Shown here: positions 31,765 to 32,866 of the stretch, one piece after another | How the letters are laid out: each line of letters begins with the position of its first letter | Position numbering within the stretch: the first letter of the stretch is position 1 | Assembly (NCBI GenBank): GCA_002747015.1 | Contig: NVXI01000008.1 | Location: forward strand, 43,796-76,661 | Direction: 5' to 3' | Origin: Zetaproteobacteria bacterium | Lineage (GTDB): Bacteria > Pseudomonadota > Alphaproteobacteria > Micavibrionales > Micavibrionaceae | DNA: 32,866 nt | Notes under the pieces: generated by a model | The model's input: only the letters and a program-made list of their open reading frames with translations | Databases searched by the model: none | Told to the model about the DNA's origin: nothing | Program-made: the position numbers and the translations under genes

Positions 31765-32866
31765 ATGGGACTATTTGGAGCATTATTTACAGGGGTTTCC
31801 GCCCTTTCAGCCCAATCGCAAAACGTGGCGATCATCGCCAATAACATCGCCAACATTAATACGACTGGCTTTAAAAGATCAGAGGCTTCGTTCTTCTCTC
31901 TTGTGACAACATCCGGTAATACCAGCCGTTATTCACCCGGTACAGTGACCGCCAACAGAATTCAGCGTGTCGACCAACAAGGGCCGATCACACAATCAGT
32001 TTCAGGTACTGATGCATCCATATCAGGCAAAGGTTTTTTCGCCGTCAAACGGGACTCAGATAACTCCGCACTTTCAGAATTCCTATACACAAGAAACGGG
32101 CAATTCAGTGAGGACGCACAAGGGTTTCTAAGAAACTCCGCAGGGTTTTATCTCCATGGCTGGGCCGTTGACCAACAAGGTAATCTACCATCTAACCAAG
32201 GTGACTTAACATCGGTCGTTCCAATTGACGTTGCGTTCTTAGGCGGTCTAACACGCCCAACCAATACGGCAGAACTTTCCATTAACCTTGATTCAAAAGA
32301 AACAGATGTGCTTTTGGCAAATTCAACCACTGCCGCACCAGATTTCACACGGGGATTAACTGTGTTTGATACACTTGGTAATCCGCAACCCATCTCGTTC
32401 CAGTTCACCAAAACATTCGGCCCTCAAGCCGTACATGCCAGTACGAGAACACAGTTAACCTCATCAGATCAAATGGTCACCGGACTTGGTATTTCCGACG
32501 GCGACCAATTTACCATTGATGTTGATGGCGGCGGTGCAAGAACCTATCAAATAAGTGCGATAGATGGTGCAGCCCTTCCAGTCGGTGTAGATGTCATGGT
32601 GTTTGATGTTGGTGACCTAATAGACGATATAAACGCCAATGTTACCGATCTTCATGCCTTCTTGGGTAATGATGGATCAATTGTTTTTGAACATGATGGT
32701 TTCATCGCTGGTACAGAAAATTTTGTCCTTGCAGATACAGTCGGAACACCATTGGCATCACTTGGTTTTACGCCCGCAACATATACATCTGATAACTTAG
32801 CCGCAGGAACATTCGAAAACGGTGCGGTTGGTGATACGCCGCCATATAGTACCGGTGAATTTCCTA
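31765..32866 (+). CDS. flgE: Flagellar hook protein FlgE, 3' end outside window
   Basis: The frame is open from ATG 31765 to the window edge (367 codons), so the gene is partial. AAAGGAGAAAGACT precedes the start. The opening MGLFGALFTGVSALSAQSQN followed by IIANNIANINTTGFKRSEAS is the hook/rod signature, and SGKGFFAVKRD and GFYLHGWAVDQQGN follow as in hook proteins. From about residue 235 there is a stretch, ISDGDQFTIDVDGGGARTYQ, resembling the IN-type motif found in flagellins and large hook proteins; the gene may encode a longer hook protein than enteric FlgE. First contributor after flgD in the flgI operon. Confidence 0.95.
   Translation, partial: MGLFGALFTGVSALSAQSQNVAIIANNIANINTTGFKRSEASFFSLVTTSGNTSRYSPGTVTANRIQRVDQQGPITQSVSGTDASISGKGFFAVKRDSDNSALSEFLYTRNGQFSEDAQGFLRNSAGFYLHGWAVDQQGNLPSNQGDLTSVVPIDVAFLGGLTRPTNTAELSINLDSKETDVLLANSTTAAPDFTRGLTVFDTLGNPQPISFQFTKTFGPQAVHASTRTQLTSSDQMVTGLGISDGDQFTIDVDGGGARTYQISAIDGAALPVGVDVMVFDVGDLIDDINANVTDLHAFLGNDGSIVFEHDGFIAGTENFVLADTVGTPLASLGFTPATYTSDNLAAGTFENGAVGDTPPYSTGEFP

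Overview
The window is a dense flagellar, motor and chemotaxis gene cluster from an alphaproteobacterium of moderate-to-low GC. Lineage markers are a CckA-type hybrid kinase next to flhB, the alphaproteobacterial regulator FliX, MotE- and DUF6468-type motor accessory proteins, a FlhB C-domain homologue (FlhX) beside a full FlhB, a Cys-poor DksA, and rod-binding FlgJ without a muramidase domain. A Rhodospirillales- or Micavibrio-like organism fits best; this is an inference without database search.

Layout. 25-4340 (minus): cckA and a DUF4139-family secreted protein. 4429-4698 (plus): a small membrane protein. 4705-8251 (minus): flgB-flgC-fliE-fliQ-fliR-flhB (proximal rod, rod adaptor, export gate). 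8301-9798 (plus): flhX-fliO-fliP, divergent from flgB. 9849-10202: an AT-rich DUF4288-family gene broken by one in-frame TAG. 10311-15045 (minus): a MotB-like membrane protein without OmpA domain, a true MotB, and a 1031-residue periplasmic TPR protein. 15128-16169 (minus): cheY-cheZ with its own terminator. 16490-18430 (minus): an Enzyme I-like PEP-utilising protein. 18520-21757 (minus): fliL-fliM-DUF6468-motE. 22069-25373 (plus): flgF-flgG-flgA-flgH. 25460-26470 (minus): dksA and fliX. 26762 to the end (plus): flgI-flgJ-two FlgN-like proteins-fliK-flgD-flgE (flgE cut by the window edge).

Regulation. Three elements fit the -24/-12 sigma-54 consensus with exact GG/GC spacing. They lie in front of flgB (8291-8306, minus), flgF (22020-22035, plus) and flgI (26666-26681, plus), each at the head of a rod/hook/ring operon. 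fliX, dksA and fliL instead show sigma-70-like -35/-10 pairs. This matches the Caulobacter logic in which FliX with the enhancer-binding protein FlbD times sigma-54 transcription of hook-basal-body genes; flbD and rpoN are not in the window. Intrinsic terminators end cheZ, dksA and the flgFGAH operon, the last one embedded in the 3' end of dksA.

Most unusual points: the conserved sigma-54 set (one element covers the flhX start codon), the Enzyme I homologue inside a flagellar cluster, the MotB-like/MotB/TPR motor operon, the tandem FlgN-like paralogues, Ser-Gly-rich tails on FliP, FliQ and FliR, and the amber-interrupted DUF4288 gene. No CRISPR, tRNA, rRNA or insertion sequence was seen.
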